Below, in pieces: positions 31,833-41,019 of a stretch of 64,000 nt of DNA. Each line of letters opens with the position of its first letter. The first letter of the stretch is position 1. The stretch is taken from the NCBI RefSeq assembly GCF_963678635.1, contig NC_087067.1, positions 12,261,716 to 12,325,715 of the forward strand, written 5' to 3'. The stretch is from Symsagittifera roscoffensis. Lineage: Eukaryota > Xenacoelomorpha > Acoela > Convolutidae. The translations under genes and the position numbers were made by a program. The notes under the pieces were generated by a model. The model worked only from the letters and a program-made list of their open reading frames with translations, was not told the origin of the DNA and did not search any database.

Positions 31833-32783
31833 ATGTATGCTGAAGAATTCATCCTCATTCCTCGAAAAACATATGCTCCAGATGAAAAAACTGCACCACA
31901 ATCTCAAATCCTTCATAATCCATTAATTAACGACAAATCATCTCAACTCAATTACATACAACGATTTCGAGAACGAAATATCAGCCGTGACTCTCCACCA
32001 CCATTAAACCCAACATCTCCTATTCCTTTAACCCCTAATAATGTAGTACCAAATCTGCACCGAAAAAGAAATTTATCTGCACTTACTAATTTCAGTGATG
32101 ACGGTGATGATGAAGCAGAAAAAAATTTTGAATCAAACAATTCACTGCAGCAGACAAGTTCAAAGAGAACAGAAAAAAACGATGAAAAAAGTAATGGAAA
32201 AACCGCTGAAGTGTTTCGAAAGGTTATGGAATCCATTCAAGAGCTATTGGAAGCTAATAAATTGGAAAGGGCAAACATCGTGCTAAAGCAGTTGTTCAAA
32301 GTTGAATCCTTGACTTTAGACGTTGACGGATATGTTTTAATTCAAGGAAAACCAACACTCGTTAAAATTGAATCTTTTTTGTACGATACACAGCAAAACA
32401 CAAAAAAACTTGAGGGTGTTTTTTATCCACAAATTTTGAAAGAACTGAATCTTGATTCTAGCTTAGTGTCCAACACTTATGCCAAACAGATTCTCCGCTC
32501 GCTTAAGAGCGAAGCAGCTAAGCCCTTCTCAACTTCTTCCTCCTTCGTCTCCGGCGACAACCCGACAACTGAGTACTCGAAGAGATCAAAACCCTCCTCT
32601 TCGAAGACTCGATCGACAACTCTCAAACCCAGAACCAAGCAATCAGACAAAAGAAAAACCCAGAAAAAAGAATTTTTCCCCAACACCAACGACGACGATG
32701 ACGACGATGATAAAAACTATGAAAGCAGTAAAGAATCGTTTGCGACGACGTCAACAAAAGAATGGAAATCCTACTATCAGTGA
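31833..32783 (+). CDS. Polinton structural or regulatory protein with acidic, disordered tail
   Basis: A 316-aa protein. The first 50 residues (MYAEEFILIPRKTY... ILHNPLINDKSSQLNYIQR) match the style of a conserved protein encoded next to integrase in Polintons. Residues 125-210 hold a folded domain (FRKVMESIQELLEA... VLIQGKPTLVKIESFLYD... FYPQILKELNL). Before and after are Pro/Ser-rich and basic stretches, then a run of Asp (DDDDDDD) near 288. Its last 86 nt overlap the integrase gene in another frame. Role unknown. Confidence 0.65.
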   Translation: MYAEEFILIPRKTYAPDEKTAPQSQILHNPLINDKSSQLNYIQRFRERNISRDSPPPLNPTSPIPLTPNNVVPNLHRKRNLSALTNFSDDGDDEAEKNFESNNSLQQTSSKRTEKNDEKSNGKTAEVFRKVMESIQELLEANKLERANIVLKQLFKVESLTLDVDGYVLIQGKPTLVKIESFLYDTQQNTKKLEGVFYPQILKELNLDSSLVSNTYAKQILRSLKSEAAKPFSTSSSFVSGDNPTTEYSKRSKPSSSKTRSTTLKPRTKQSDKRKTQKKEFFPNTNDDDDDDDKNYESSKESFATTSTKEWKSYYQ

Positions 32784-33714
32784 AGAAAAGAAACTCAAAT
32801 TACTCTACACGAAAGGTCCAGCTGCATTTGGTAGCGTTAAAAATTTAACAAATGCTAGTCAACTCTCACCAAAAAAAGTTGAAAAATTTCTGAGATCTCA
32901 ATCATCACATACAAAGTATGGATTGTTTCGTAAAACATATCCTCGGCTAAAAGTGATTGTTAACGATATCAACGAAATTTGGTCTCTTGACTTGGCTTAT
33001 GTTGATAAATTGGCTAAATATAACCGAGGGGTACGATATTTGTTAGTTGCTGTCGATTGCCTCTCTCGCTACTTACGAGTGGAACCCCTGAAGACCAAAT
33101 ATGCTAAGGAAACAACCGAAGCTTTCAAAAAAATGATCAAAACAAAACAACCAAAAAAAGTTTGGGTTGACAAAGGCACCGAGTTTAAAGGAGAGTTCGA
33201 AAAGTTATGTACTAAACGAGAAATCATCAAATACAATACTCACAGTGAAAAAAAATCAGCGTTTGCCGAAAGAAACATTCGATCGCTGAAAAGTATTATG
33301 TACAAATACTTGGAGTTTGAATGGACTTACAGTTATATTGAAAAATTACAAAGTTTTGTTCAAACGATTAACTCACGCGTTAATAGAGTAACAAAATTGG
33401 CTCCAAACAAGGTCACAAGAAAACATGTACCTGCTTTAGTTTCATTAATTGCAAACAGTTCATCGAAGTTGGTACAGAAACCAAAATTTTATGTTGGTGA
33501 CTATGTTCGAATAGCGAAGACTGACTTGCCTTTTAGAAAAGGTTACAAGCAGATTTTTACAGACGAAGTTTTTGAAATAGTTGCCATTCCTACTGTAAAC
33601 CCTCCAACATACAGTCTCATTGATGCGGAAAAGGAAGAAATCAGCGGAAAATTTTATGAAAAAGAACTTAGTTTAATTGAAAACAAAGCTGATTATAACG
33701 AAAATGGGCAGTGA
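32698..33714 (+). CDS. int: Retroviral-type (DDE) integrase
   Basis: Inserts the element and creates 6-bp duplications. A 338-aa protein from ATG 32698. The catalytic core has Asp98 (SLDLAY), Asp158 (VDKGTEF) and Glu191 (AFAERNIRSLK), a D,D(32)E arrangement. YLLVAVDCLSRYL is the typical second strand. The C-terminal YVGDYVRI...FTDEVFEIVAI...YSLIDAEKEEISGKFYEKEL is an SH3/chromo-like DNA-binding fold seen in Polinton integrases. The N-terminal part is basic. The frame is open up to ATG 32479, but that part overlaps the previous gene and reads like out-of-frame Ser/Pro/Arg, so the later start is preferred. Confidence 0.88.
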   Translation: MTTMIKTMKAVKNRLRRRQQKNGNPTISEEKKLKLLYTKGPAAFGSVKNLTNASQLSPKKVEKFLRSQSSHTKYGLFRKTYPRLKVIVNDINEIWSLDLAYVDKLAKYNRGVRYLLVAVDCLSRYLRVEPLKTKYAKETTEAFKKMIKTKQPKKVWVDKGTEFKGEFEKLCTKREIIKYNTHSEKKSAFAERNIRSLKSIMYKYLEFEWTYSYIEKLQSFVQTINSRVNRVTKLAPNKVTRKHVPALVSLIANSSSKLVQKPKFYVGDYVRIAKTDLPFRKGYKQIFTDEVFEIVAIPTVNPPTYSLIDAEKEEISGKFYEKELSLIENKADYNENGQ

Positions 33715-34550
33715 TGAGTTTACTGTACATTTGATTTCAACAGCATCAATGGATTATTTCCCAGGCAACACTTTGGCCAGTTTTAGAAATTTTTGTAAAG
33801 AAGAAATAGCTTTAGACGGAGATTGGAGAGTTGCTCTCTCAGAAATAATTTTCCCCACAAAATTAAACAATGTTACTGATGAGGAATTTACGTACTTCAG
33901 AGCATCCGAAGTAGTAGCCAGTAAATCCAACGCTGGCAATCGGAATACAATTTCCAGACCCTACTATGGCGAAAAAGTTTTTATCAAATCAGGAGAGTAC
34001 ACTTTTATAGAACAATTGATTAATGAGATAAAAACAAAACTCAAAGACAAAATTCATTTTGATGCGAGTCCTCAAGAAATCACGAATAGCATGAGCATTT
34101 GGATGAACGCAAATGAAGGAATCTCATTCCCAAGTCCCCAAATACCCAGTCTGTTAGGCTACAATGCAAAGCTTGATGAGAACGGTGAATATCACATTGG
34201 TTACAAAATGATACCCTCCTTCGATGCATCTTATGAGGGAAACGAACTGTACGAATCTCATTTCCCATATGACTTATCAAGTGGGACAAGTCTAATTTTT
34301 GTCTATATTGACATTATTCAATACCAAACTGTTGGTGATGCAAAGGCCCCATTGTTACGCGTCATTGATTCAAATAGACGCATCAAAAACGGTAGTGCCT
34401 GCAGCATTGAACCTAATCATCGAAAAAACTTTATTCACTTCATCTGTACAATCAATATCGGTACAGTTGCGCACAGAAACTGGAAGACTAGTGCCCTTTG
34501 CAGGAACTGGTAAAGTTGTGTTGACTCTAAAATTCAAGCGTTTTGATTGA
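33704..34550 (+). CDS. Penton-type minor capsid protein, interrupted by a one-base frameshift
   Basis: Single-jelly-roll vertex protein of the Polinton virion. The first frame (33704-34513) covers most of the protein: VHLISTASMDYFPGNTLASFRNFC at the start, then GDWRVALSEIIFP and LIFVYIDIIQYQTVGDAKAPLL. The expected C-terminal strands (SVQLRTETGRLVPF, KVVLTLKFKR) lie in the +1 frame, 34299-34550. The switch must fall around 34380-34440, where an A6 run (34422-34427) is a natural slippage spot. Either a sequencing indel, a recent mutation, or programmed slippage could explain it. It overlaps the integrase stop by 11 nt and is followed at once by the PX-type gene. Confidence 0.75.
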
Positions 34551-34556
34551 AAACCA

Positions 34557-34979
34557 ATGGAACAATATTATGCAAAGCAAGCTTCACTTCCTCATTTCTC
34601 TGGACACTACCGACAACGCGGCAGTGGATTTGGCGCTTTGGCTGCTGGTATTGGTCGTGTTGCTATACCGTTTGCACGACGGGTTATTCTACCGGCAGCG
34701 AAAAAACTGGGCAGAGAACTTTTGATGAGTGCAGCGCCAGAACTAATTGATGTCGCTATGAAAAAGAAGTCTCCTAAACAAGCATTGAAAAACACTGTCA
34801 CAAAAACTGCAAGAAAACAACTCGGTGGTGGTAGACGACGTCGTCGAAAGACACCAATGAATGGATTACGAAGAAGAAGGTCAGTAGGGGCTCGAAAAAG
34901 AAAAACAACCATTCGAAGAAAAACCAGACCAGTGAGAAGTCGAGCAGATTTTTTCTCAAACATAAAAAATGATCGCTAA
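34557..34979 (+). CDS. PX-type basic virion protein (adenovirus pVI/pX-like)
   Basis: A 140-aa protein placed between the penton and major capsid genes, the usual position of PX in Polintons. Gly-rich FGALAAGIGRVAIPFARRV (25-43) forms an amphipathic segment. This is followed by a conserved-looking helix LLMSAAPELIDVAMKKKSPKQALKN and then an Arg/Lys tail (GGGRRRRRK, NGLRRRRS, ARKRK). Such proteins condense DNA or act on membranes in related adenoviruses; here that is by analogy. Its stop overlaps the major capsid start by 11 nt. Confidence 0.7.
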   Translation: MEQYYAKQASLPHFSGHYRQRGSGFGALAAGIGRVAIPFARRVILPAAKKLGRELLMSAAPELIDVAMKKKSPKQALKNTVTKTARKQLGGGRRRRRKTPMNGLRRRRSVGARKRKTTIRRKTRPVRSRADFFSNIKNDR

Positions 34980-36276
34980 TTTGTTACCCAATGAAGCTAC
35001 CCATAGCTCTCTAGATTTGTTTGAAAAACAACCTCTTTTGATTACTTTTGAAAACGCTTTTGATCAAAAAATTGGACCTGTTTATTCACCTAATGGACCA
35101 ATGCTTGAATTTGAAATCACCGGTGACCGTAATAATTTTGTTGACCTGCAAAAAATTTATTTGGAAATACGATGCAAAGTAACGCAATCAACTGGAGCTG
35201 ATCTGCGATACGACAACACTGATCCTACTGTGTCTGATTCACCGTTCCTCGTAAACAACTCCCTGTATTCCCTTTTCTTTGACTGTACCCTCTCTGCTAA
35301 TGGACTCAAAATCTCAAATGCCAATAGTAATTTTGCGCATAAAAGCTTTATTGGAACAGAAGTTTCTAACAGCAAAGGAGCCAAGGACTCATGGCTTAAG
35401 TGTCAGGGATATCGTTTTGAAAACAATCCCGCTGCAATAGATGCAGCTGATTTCACATCTCAACGAGAACTGGTCCGTGAATCGAGGGAAATTTGGTTCT
35501 ATGGACCCGCTGGAGTTGATTTTTTCACATGTGACAAGCATTTGTTGAGCGGTGTTACCCTCAGACTTTCCTACAGACGTTCTCATGAAGATTTTCTCAT
35601 TATATCGGAAGATGCTGCCAAGCATTACAAGCTGCAAATACTCGAAGCGAACCTATATGTTAGAAAAATGACTGTGACCGACCATGTGCTCTCTGCCATT
35701 GAATCAACTTTGCTCAAAACTCCTGCGAACTACCCATATCAAGAAGAAATTACAAAAACATTTCTTGCAACAGCTGGTCAGCGCAGCTGGCAACAGGAAG
35801 ATATTTTTGCTCGTGAACCGGTGAGACAAATTATCATAGCATTGAACACAAATAATGCATTTCTAGGAACAAACCGAACGAATCCTTTTCATTATCAAAA
35901 ATTTGGACTGGAGCAAGTTACTTTGAGACGAAATGGTTTACCAATAGCAAGTACACCAATCAGTACACAAGATCATAAGCGTCTCTTCTTCAACACACTA
36001 TCAGCGCTGGGTTTGTTGCACTGCGGGCTGGGAATCACTCTGGATAACTACCAACAGCACTTTATTATGTGTTTTGATCTCACTAGCACACAGCAGGCAG
36101 CTCATGACTTCTTGCATCCAGAACTTACTAACTGCTCAGTTTCACTCGATCTTCAATTCTCAAACGCTTTGACAGCAAACCTGGAAATTTTTGTTTGGGG
36201 TATACGCTCATCCAATGTATTTATTACCTCCGACCGCAAAGTTACAAAGAACGTCCTTCCCATTTCGACAGTCTGA
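34969..36276 (+). CDS. mcp: Double-jelly-roll major capsid protein
   Basis: A 435-aa protein homologous to the Polinton PY/major capsid family, the hexon-like protein that builds the icosahedral shell. Family landmarks are an N-terminal DLFEKQPLLITFENAFDQKIGPVY, PMLEFEITGDRNNFVDLQKIYLEI (first jelly roll), the SLYSLFFDCTLSANG...AHKSFIGTEVSN loop, and LLSGVTLRLSYRRSHEDF. The C-terminus holds the second jelly roll (SVSLDLQFSNALTANLEIFVWG). The length is as expected and no break is visible. Two nucleotides separate it from the protease start. Confidence 0.85.
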   Translation: MIANLLPNEATHSSLDLFEKQPLLITFENAFDQKIGPVYSPNGPMLEFEITGDRNNFVDLQKIYLEIRCKVTQSTGADLRYDNTDPTVSDSPFLVNNSLYSLFFDCTLSANGLKISNANSNFAHKSFIGTEVSNSKGAKDSWLKCQGYRFENNPAAIDAADFTSQRELVRESREIWFYGPAGVDFFTCDKHLLSGVTLRLSYRRSHEDFLIISEDAAKHYKLQILEANLYVRKMTVTDHVLSAIESTLLKTPANYPYQEEITKTFLATAGQRSWQQEDIFAREPVRQIIIALNTNNAFLGTNRTNPFHYQKFGLEQVTLRRNGLPIASTPISTQDHKRLFFNTLSALGLLHCGLGITLDNYQQHFIMCFDLTSTQQAAHDFLHPELTNCSVSLDLQFSNALTANLEIFVWGIRSSNVFITSDRKVTKNVLPISTV

Positions 36277-36278
36277 AA

Positions 36279-36725
36279 ATGGATGAAATCCAGTTGCAGG
36301 ACCTCATTCAGAATTGTAATCATCTGAAATATAAGTTTTTTGGAGTATTTGCAGCCGACAATTTTCCACCTCACATCCCAAACAACATCTTTATGATTGT
36401 GAACACTTCAAAATCAGATTCTCCGGGGACACATTGGATTGTGATATGCAACAGAAGAAATGTTTTATACTTCGCTGATCCTCTCGGTCTTCCTCTCTGG
36501 CAGTACACCAATCTGTATAAACGATTGAACGAGAATTTTCATCAAGTGACTGAATTGATGACAAACTTTCCCATGCAAGACTCAAACTCTACCATGTGCG
36601 GTTCTTTTTGTATTTATATTGCACATTTGATTTTTGATAAAAACTTTAATGGTGATGCTTCTGATTTTGTTTATATAACTGATCATGTTTTGAAACGTTT
36701 CCTAACTCACATGCGTACCCATTAA
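36279..36725 (+). CDS. Adenovirus-type cysteine maturation protease
   Basis: A 148-aa peptidase (C5/C48-like, adenain-related) that would process virion precursors. The catalytic order H-D-Q-C is visible: His52 in GTHWIV, Asp67 in FADPLG, Gln100 in FPMQDS and Cys107 in MCGSFC. The length is typical of Polinton proteases. ATG 36279 follows the major capsid stop by two bases. It is the last recognisable gene of the rightward set. Confidence 0.85.
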   Translation: MDEIQLQDLIQNCNHLKYKFFGVFAADNFPPHIPNNIFMIVNTSKSDSPGTHWIVICNRRNVLYFADPLGLPLWQYTNLYKRLNENFHQVTELMTNFPMQDSNSTMCGSFCIYIAHLIFDKNFNGDASDFVYITDHVLKRFLTHMRTH

Positions 36726-37626
36726 CTAACCATTTAATATGGTTGATTTATACATTTTACAATTCAATTTTGAACAATACATTCTTTTAGTAATTGAAAT
36801 TTTACCCAATTGTTAACTGAATAGCAGTAATTCGAGAAGTTAAGCTTTTTATCAAAGTGAGAAAAAAAGTACAAAATCGATCTATGGAGGGATATCACCA
36901 TACCAGCTACTGTTGCCTCCTTTTAGTACAATTTCTGGACGGGTTTCGAAACGCCGCCTTTCGGCTGAGAGTCGAGCGCCATGCGTTTTCCTCTACTCGG
37001 ACCCCAAGAAATTTTGTTCCACTTCAATTTTATAGTAACAAGTTAGGTACACGTCTTAGAAATGGTTGCAGCAAAATTAATGGGCACTTTTGGCTTTCAT
37101 CAGTGTTCTCGTTTTTCAAGATCTTTAGCCACTTCAACCTTTTAGCTCTTTCAACCTTTCTATCAAATCAAAGTTTTTGTCATAGATTTCAGACGTTTAT
37201 TTTTCAGTCTCTTGTAGACACGGAAAATGGAAATGTCAAAATTTTCAAGCCAATTTCATCATTTTAGAGTTTTCAGTGTTCCATAATTTTTCTTTGTTTT
37301 TACCTTCAATTGGCTGAACGAAATTTTTCATTCTTATTTTGGTCAAATTGATTATTAATTTTTGCCTAAATAGAGGTGGCGGCCGCCGCACTTGACGAAT
37401 TTTGCTTTCTTCGAGATTCAGTAATAAAACATGCATTTTTGAAGGAAATCGTTCACCGCAGCCAACAGTTAAGCTACGCTGCCAAAATCTTGTGCTTTTC
37501 TATATACCATATAGTTTGGTCGCATATAATAGGTATATAACGTCATTTTACATGTAAACAAACCAATACCCCCAAACTTTAGAAGGGAAAACATGCACCG
37601 ACCAAAACCTAATTCCATTCCCGTTT
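36726..37626. other. Non-coding right end of the Polinton
   Basis: About 900 bp between the protease stop and the right terminal repeat. The 136-aa frame at 36857-37267 has no recognisable feature and is not called. No AATAAA is present close to the protease stop. Confidence 0.5.
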
Positions 37627-37889
37627 CCACAACGTTCAGTGGGAATACTCAATAATATACCGAAGTTTTACATGAGGACTATTAGGTATAAAATTATTTA
37701 TGGTGACAATTAGGATTATTACATAGTGACCATTAGGTATAAAATTATACATGGTGACAATTAGGATTATTACATGGTGACCATTGCTGATCATTTAATA
37801 CATGGTGACCATTATGATTTATACCTAATGGTCATCCATGTATGACAACCCCCCCCCCCCCGATCCTAACGCACTATATGCATACTACT
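37627..37889 (-). repeat. Right terminal inverted repeat
   Basis: The reverse complement starts AGTAGTATGCATATAG, G-tract (C-run at 37849-37861), then four or five ~30-bp iterons (ATGGTGACCATTATGATTT and related) and ends at CCACTGAACGTTGTGG, matching the left repeat. Only one terminus copy is present here, against three on the left. Confidence 0.85.
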
Positions 37890-37895
37890 AACCGC
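37890..37895 (+). repeat. Right 6-bp target site duplication (aaccgc)
   Basis: aaccgc immediately after the ACTACT end, identical to 18822-18827. Confidence 0.85.
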
Positions 37896-38384
37896 GTTTT
37901 AAATTTGAAAATTGTTTGTATAATTTATGCATTTCGAACAAACGAGCACATGAAATTTTTATGTGGGATTGCATTTGAATGCTGTTAGTAACTTAAACTG
38001 ACCTATTTTAATTCAATTATCTCTAAATAAGCTTAATGTTCTGTTAATCCAAGGTATACTCAAATATATTTCCTGGAAAATTGAAATTTTCTCCCACCTA
38101 AATCAATTTGGGGGGAAATTGTACGGTTGATCCGAAGATTTTGAATAAAAAAACTGCGTTTCTTTGACGCGAGCACTCCCCTAAAAGCTAGTAGACACTG
38201 GCACATTTTAAAAAAATTTATGGTTCGTCAGCCAAAAACGGATATCTCTAAATAGTACAGAAAAGGGACCGTTTGGGTCGGCAGGGGGTCGAAGAATCCC
38301 TACGGGGGAGGAACGTCCACCCCTAAATATGTTGAGGTCAGACCATCTCAAGGTCAGACAGATTAAATGAATCGTAGTCAAAAC
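37896..38384. other. Host DNA between Polinton and copia element
   Basis: AT-rich with no gene seen. It continues the sequence interrupted at 18821. Confidence 0.45.
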
Positions 38385-38615
38385 TGAGTAAACTCAGACA
38401 AGGTCAACTAGTGATCTCAAACAAGTTAATTAGTCAGTAATTAATTAACTGGTACTTTTGTGATGCTTAGTTTGTCATGTAATTTATATTCACTTCTTTC
38501 AATTCATTCTTCAACAATCACTACCGCTTCTCAATCCTCAGTTCAAACCTCAGATTCTATCTCAGTCTCTAACCCCAGCTCTTAATCCTAGTTGCTCTAA
38601 CTCTGAATCTCAACA
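38385..38615 (+). repeat. copia 5' LTR
   Basis: 231 bp, ending ...CTGAATCTCAACA. It is matched over its length by 42452-42677 except for the first ~15 bases. Confidence 0.8.
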
Positions 38616-38630
38616 GGTTATGTGCCCAGA
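38616..38630 (+). promoter_or_regulatory. Primer-binding site complementary to the anticodon region of initiator tRNA-Met
   Basis: GGTTATGTGCCCAGA directly after the LTR. Drosophila copia uses GGTTATGGGCCCAG here, pairing with the middle of tRNA-iMet (a cleaved half-molecule). One base differs from that string. Confidence 0.75.
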
Positions 38631-38700
38631 TTTCTAATTTTTTTCTTATAGTGTTTTTCTGTCAGAGTTTTTAGCTTTTATCTAGCAGCCATAAGCAACG

Positions 38701-39617
38701 ATGGACTTAACACTCGCGGCTTTTAGTGGAAAGTCTGAAGATTTTCCTGCTTGGTCGACGAAGTTTGTGGCGCGGATGCACACCAAGGGCCTGTTCAGGA
38801 CAGTGATGGGCAATGATGATCTGTCAGAGACTGAGCCTACTCTCCCCGAGAGTCCGAATGCTGATACGATACCAAGATGCAGGAGCGAGCACTGTTGATC
38901 CAGCAGAGGAAAAACAATCAAATCACTGTGTGGTCTCACCTGGCTCTGGTGCTCAACAACACCACTTTGATGTACATAAAGAATGACGGCGTGGGCACAA
39001 ATGTCAATGGCGATGGAAAGAAGGCTTGGAAGCTGTTTCGAGAGAAGTTTTGCACTGTAGAGAGGCCGACGGTGGTCAGTATAGTAGGTCAGGCTGCGAA
39101 ACTGTGCCTAGGATCAGAGGAGGATCTGGACGACTACTTAGTTCGCAGTCAAGAACTGATGACGCGGTTGAGCGAAGCTGGAGAAGCAATCACGGACACT
39201 CTGTTCAAAGCTTTGGTGATCAATGGGCTGCCTGACAGCTATGAGCATTTTGTGGTGCAAGAGAGCTTTCAACCAGCCAAGACGTTTCCAGAGCTGAGAA
39301 CGAGGTTGAGGAACTACGATGTTTCGAGGAAGGCTCGATGTGGAGAGAGGACTGTACATGGTCATATAGCCATGCAAGCTGTGAGGAAGAAGAAAGGAGT
39401 GTCAAGACGTGGCTGCTATGCTTGCGGTCAGAAGGGTCATATGGCGAGGGACTGCAAGTCCAAAAGTGACAGCAGACACTCCAGTGCTCGAGGCAGTGGG
39501 TCGAACGAAGCAAATGGGCCAGGAGCAAAGAAGCAAGGGGAGGACAGGGTTCTTCAGTTGTTGTGCTGCAACTTCAATGAAGGGAGACGATCTCACTGTG
39601 GATACGGGGTGCACTGA
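38701..39617 (+). pseudogene. gag: copia gag remnant with CCHC zinc knuckle
   Basis: Capsid-nucleocapsid protein in two frames. 38701-38898 holds the N-terminus (MDLTLAAFSGKSEDFPAWSTKF, the usual copia opening). 38877-39617 holds the UBN2-type capsid part (LGSEEDLDDYLVRSQELMTRL, INGLPDSYEHFV) and the zinc knuckle CYACGQKGHMARDC encoded near 39414-39455. The frame change around 38880 and the loss of frame before the protease mean it cannot make an intact polyprotein. Confidence 0.8.
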
Positions 39618-40845
39618 TCATGTGGTGCTTGACATGGCTGTCTTTTCTAGCTTTGAGAGCTGGAACGAAGGGACAACTGTGGAGAACCCCAACGGCACGC
39701 TGTCAAAGATTGAGGGCAAAAGATCAGTGGAAGTGGAGATCAGGGACTGCCATGATGCTGTGAGAAGCTACACTTTTCACAATGTGCTGTTTGGGCCGAG
39801 CTACAGTGTGAACTTGATGAGTGTGAGCTCAGCTGTGGCTAGAGGCTCAAGCTTTAGTATTGACGCAGATGCGTGTCGTCTACTGGCAGCAGATGGAAGA
39901 CAGCTACCTGTGAAGCAGCGCGGCAAGCTTTTCATCCTTGAGTGCAAGTTCAAGAGAAACCCGATGACTCTAATGACGAAAACAAAGAGGGATACCAATG
40001 ATGCAATGTTGTGGCACCGACGACTGGGGCATCTCAACCAGCAGGATCTTTCATTGCTTGTCAATGTGGGCGAGCTACAGTTCTGCGAAGTGTGTACAGC
40101 TTCTAAGATGCATGAAGTAGCAGTGCCTAAGAAGACTGACACCAGAGCATCGGCAGTGGAGCAACGGTCTTCAGTGACATTCAGGGACCATTTGAAGTAC
40201 TGAGCGCCTCGAAGTGCCTGCGAACTGACAATGGAGGTGAGTATTCGTCAAATGCATTTAGAAGATTTTTTAGAGAACTCCAGGTGAAGCAAAAGTTCAC
40301 TGTGCCCAATACTCACCAACAAATGGTGTAGCAGAGCGCTGCAACAGTGTGATCACCGAGATAACTCAATGTCTGCTGGCCGAAGCAAAGCTACCGAATA
40401 TTTTCTGGGTCCGAGCATTGTCGAGAGCTGTGAGGTTCCCACATCCAGCAATGAGAAGCGCCTTTCACCGACAGAGATGCACTATGGGCAACCATCAAAA
40501 GGGAGCTATTCGCGTGTGTTCGGTTGCCTGGCGTACTATCTGGATCGAGGCAACAGACGGAAACTGCACCCAAAGTGCAAGAAAAGCAAGTTCATCGGCT
40601 ACGACGAGGAGAGCAAACCCTACCTGCTGATGGATCTAGAGACAAGACGAGTGGTGCGAGCAAGAAGCGTGACATTTAATGAGAACATCATTCCAGATGA
40701 CTTCATGGTTGACAGTGATCCATTACAAACCCTGGAGCAACCAAGCACGACGAAAACCAGCGAAGCACGAAGCGCGCCAACTGAGGGTGATATTGTAGGT
40801 TCAGTGGGGCTACTGAGGAAAATCAAGTCGAGGAGGAAGCAGTAG
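39560..40845 (+). pseudogene. pol: copia protease and integrase remnant with internal deletion
   Basis: The aspartic protease signature DTGCTDHVV is encoded from 39600. Pre-integrase HHCC zinc finger follows (LWHRRLGHLNQQ... CEVCTASK, ~40010-40105). At about 40200 the core is cut short: the segment with the first catalytic Asp is missing and the sequence resumes at LRTDNGGEY with a frame change (40215). The C-terminal integrase and linker are in frame 40369-40845 (YSRVFGCLAY, FIGYDEESKPYLLMD). Confidence 0.8.
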
Positions 40846-41019
40846 ATTCACATTCTACTGCTCATCCAATGCAGAAGTCCGTTAGGACAAGGAACCCACC
40901 CATTCCAGACGGACTGGCCTATTCAGAAGCATTGTCTTGACCGGAAAAGGAGCAGTGGCTGGCGGCAATGGCTTTAGAGGTGAAGTCTCTAGAAGCCCTG
41001 GGAACATGGACGTTGTTGA

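Larger units (their letters stand above)
18828..37889 (+). mobile_element. Polinton/Maverick DNA transposon, nearly complete (19,062 bp)
   Basis: A self-synthesising, virus-like transposon bounded by a perfect 6-bp target duplication. The terminal inverted repeats end in AGTAGTATGCATATAG, followed by a G-tract and iterons. Recognised genes cover the diagnostic set: protein-primed DNA polymerase B (spliced), retroviral-type integrase, FtsK/HerA-type packaging ATPase, adenovirus-type cysteine protease, double-jelly-roll major capsid protein, penton-type minor capsid protein and a basic PX-type protein, plus about ten accessory frames. Leftward genes occupy 19.6-27.0 kb, rightward genes 27.4-36.7 kb. 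Most frames are open, implying a young insertion; the only clear lesion is a one-base frameshift in the minor capsid gene. The left end is structurally abnormal (see 18828-18935). Confidence 0.95.

Noticed and set aside
36857-37267. 136-aa frame at the right end of the Polinton
   Set aside because: No motif, chance-like composition, and isolated from the compact gene set by 130 bp.
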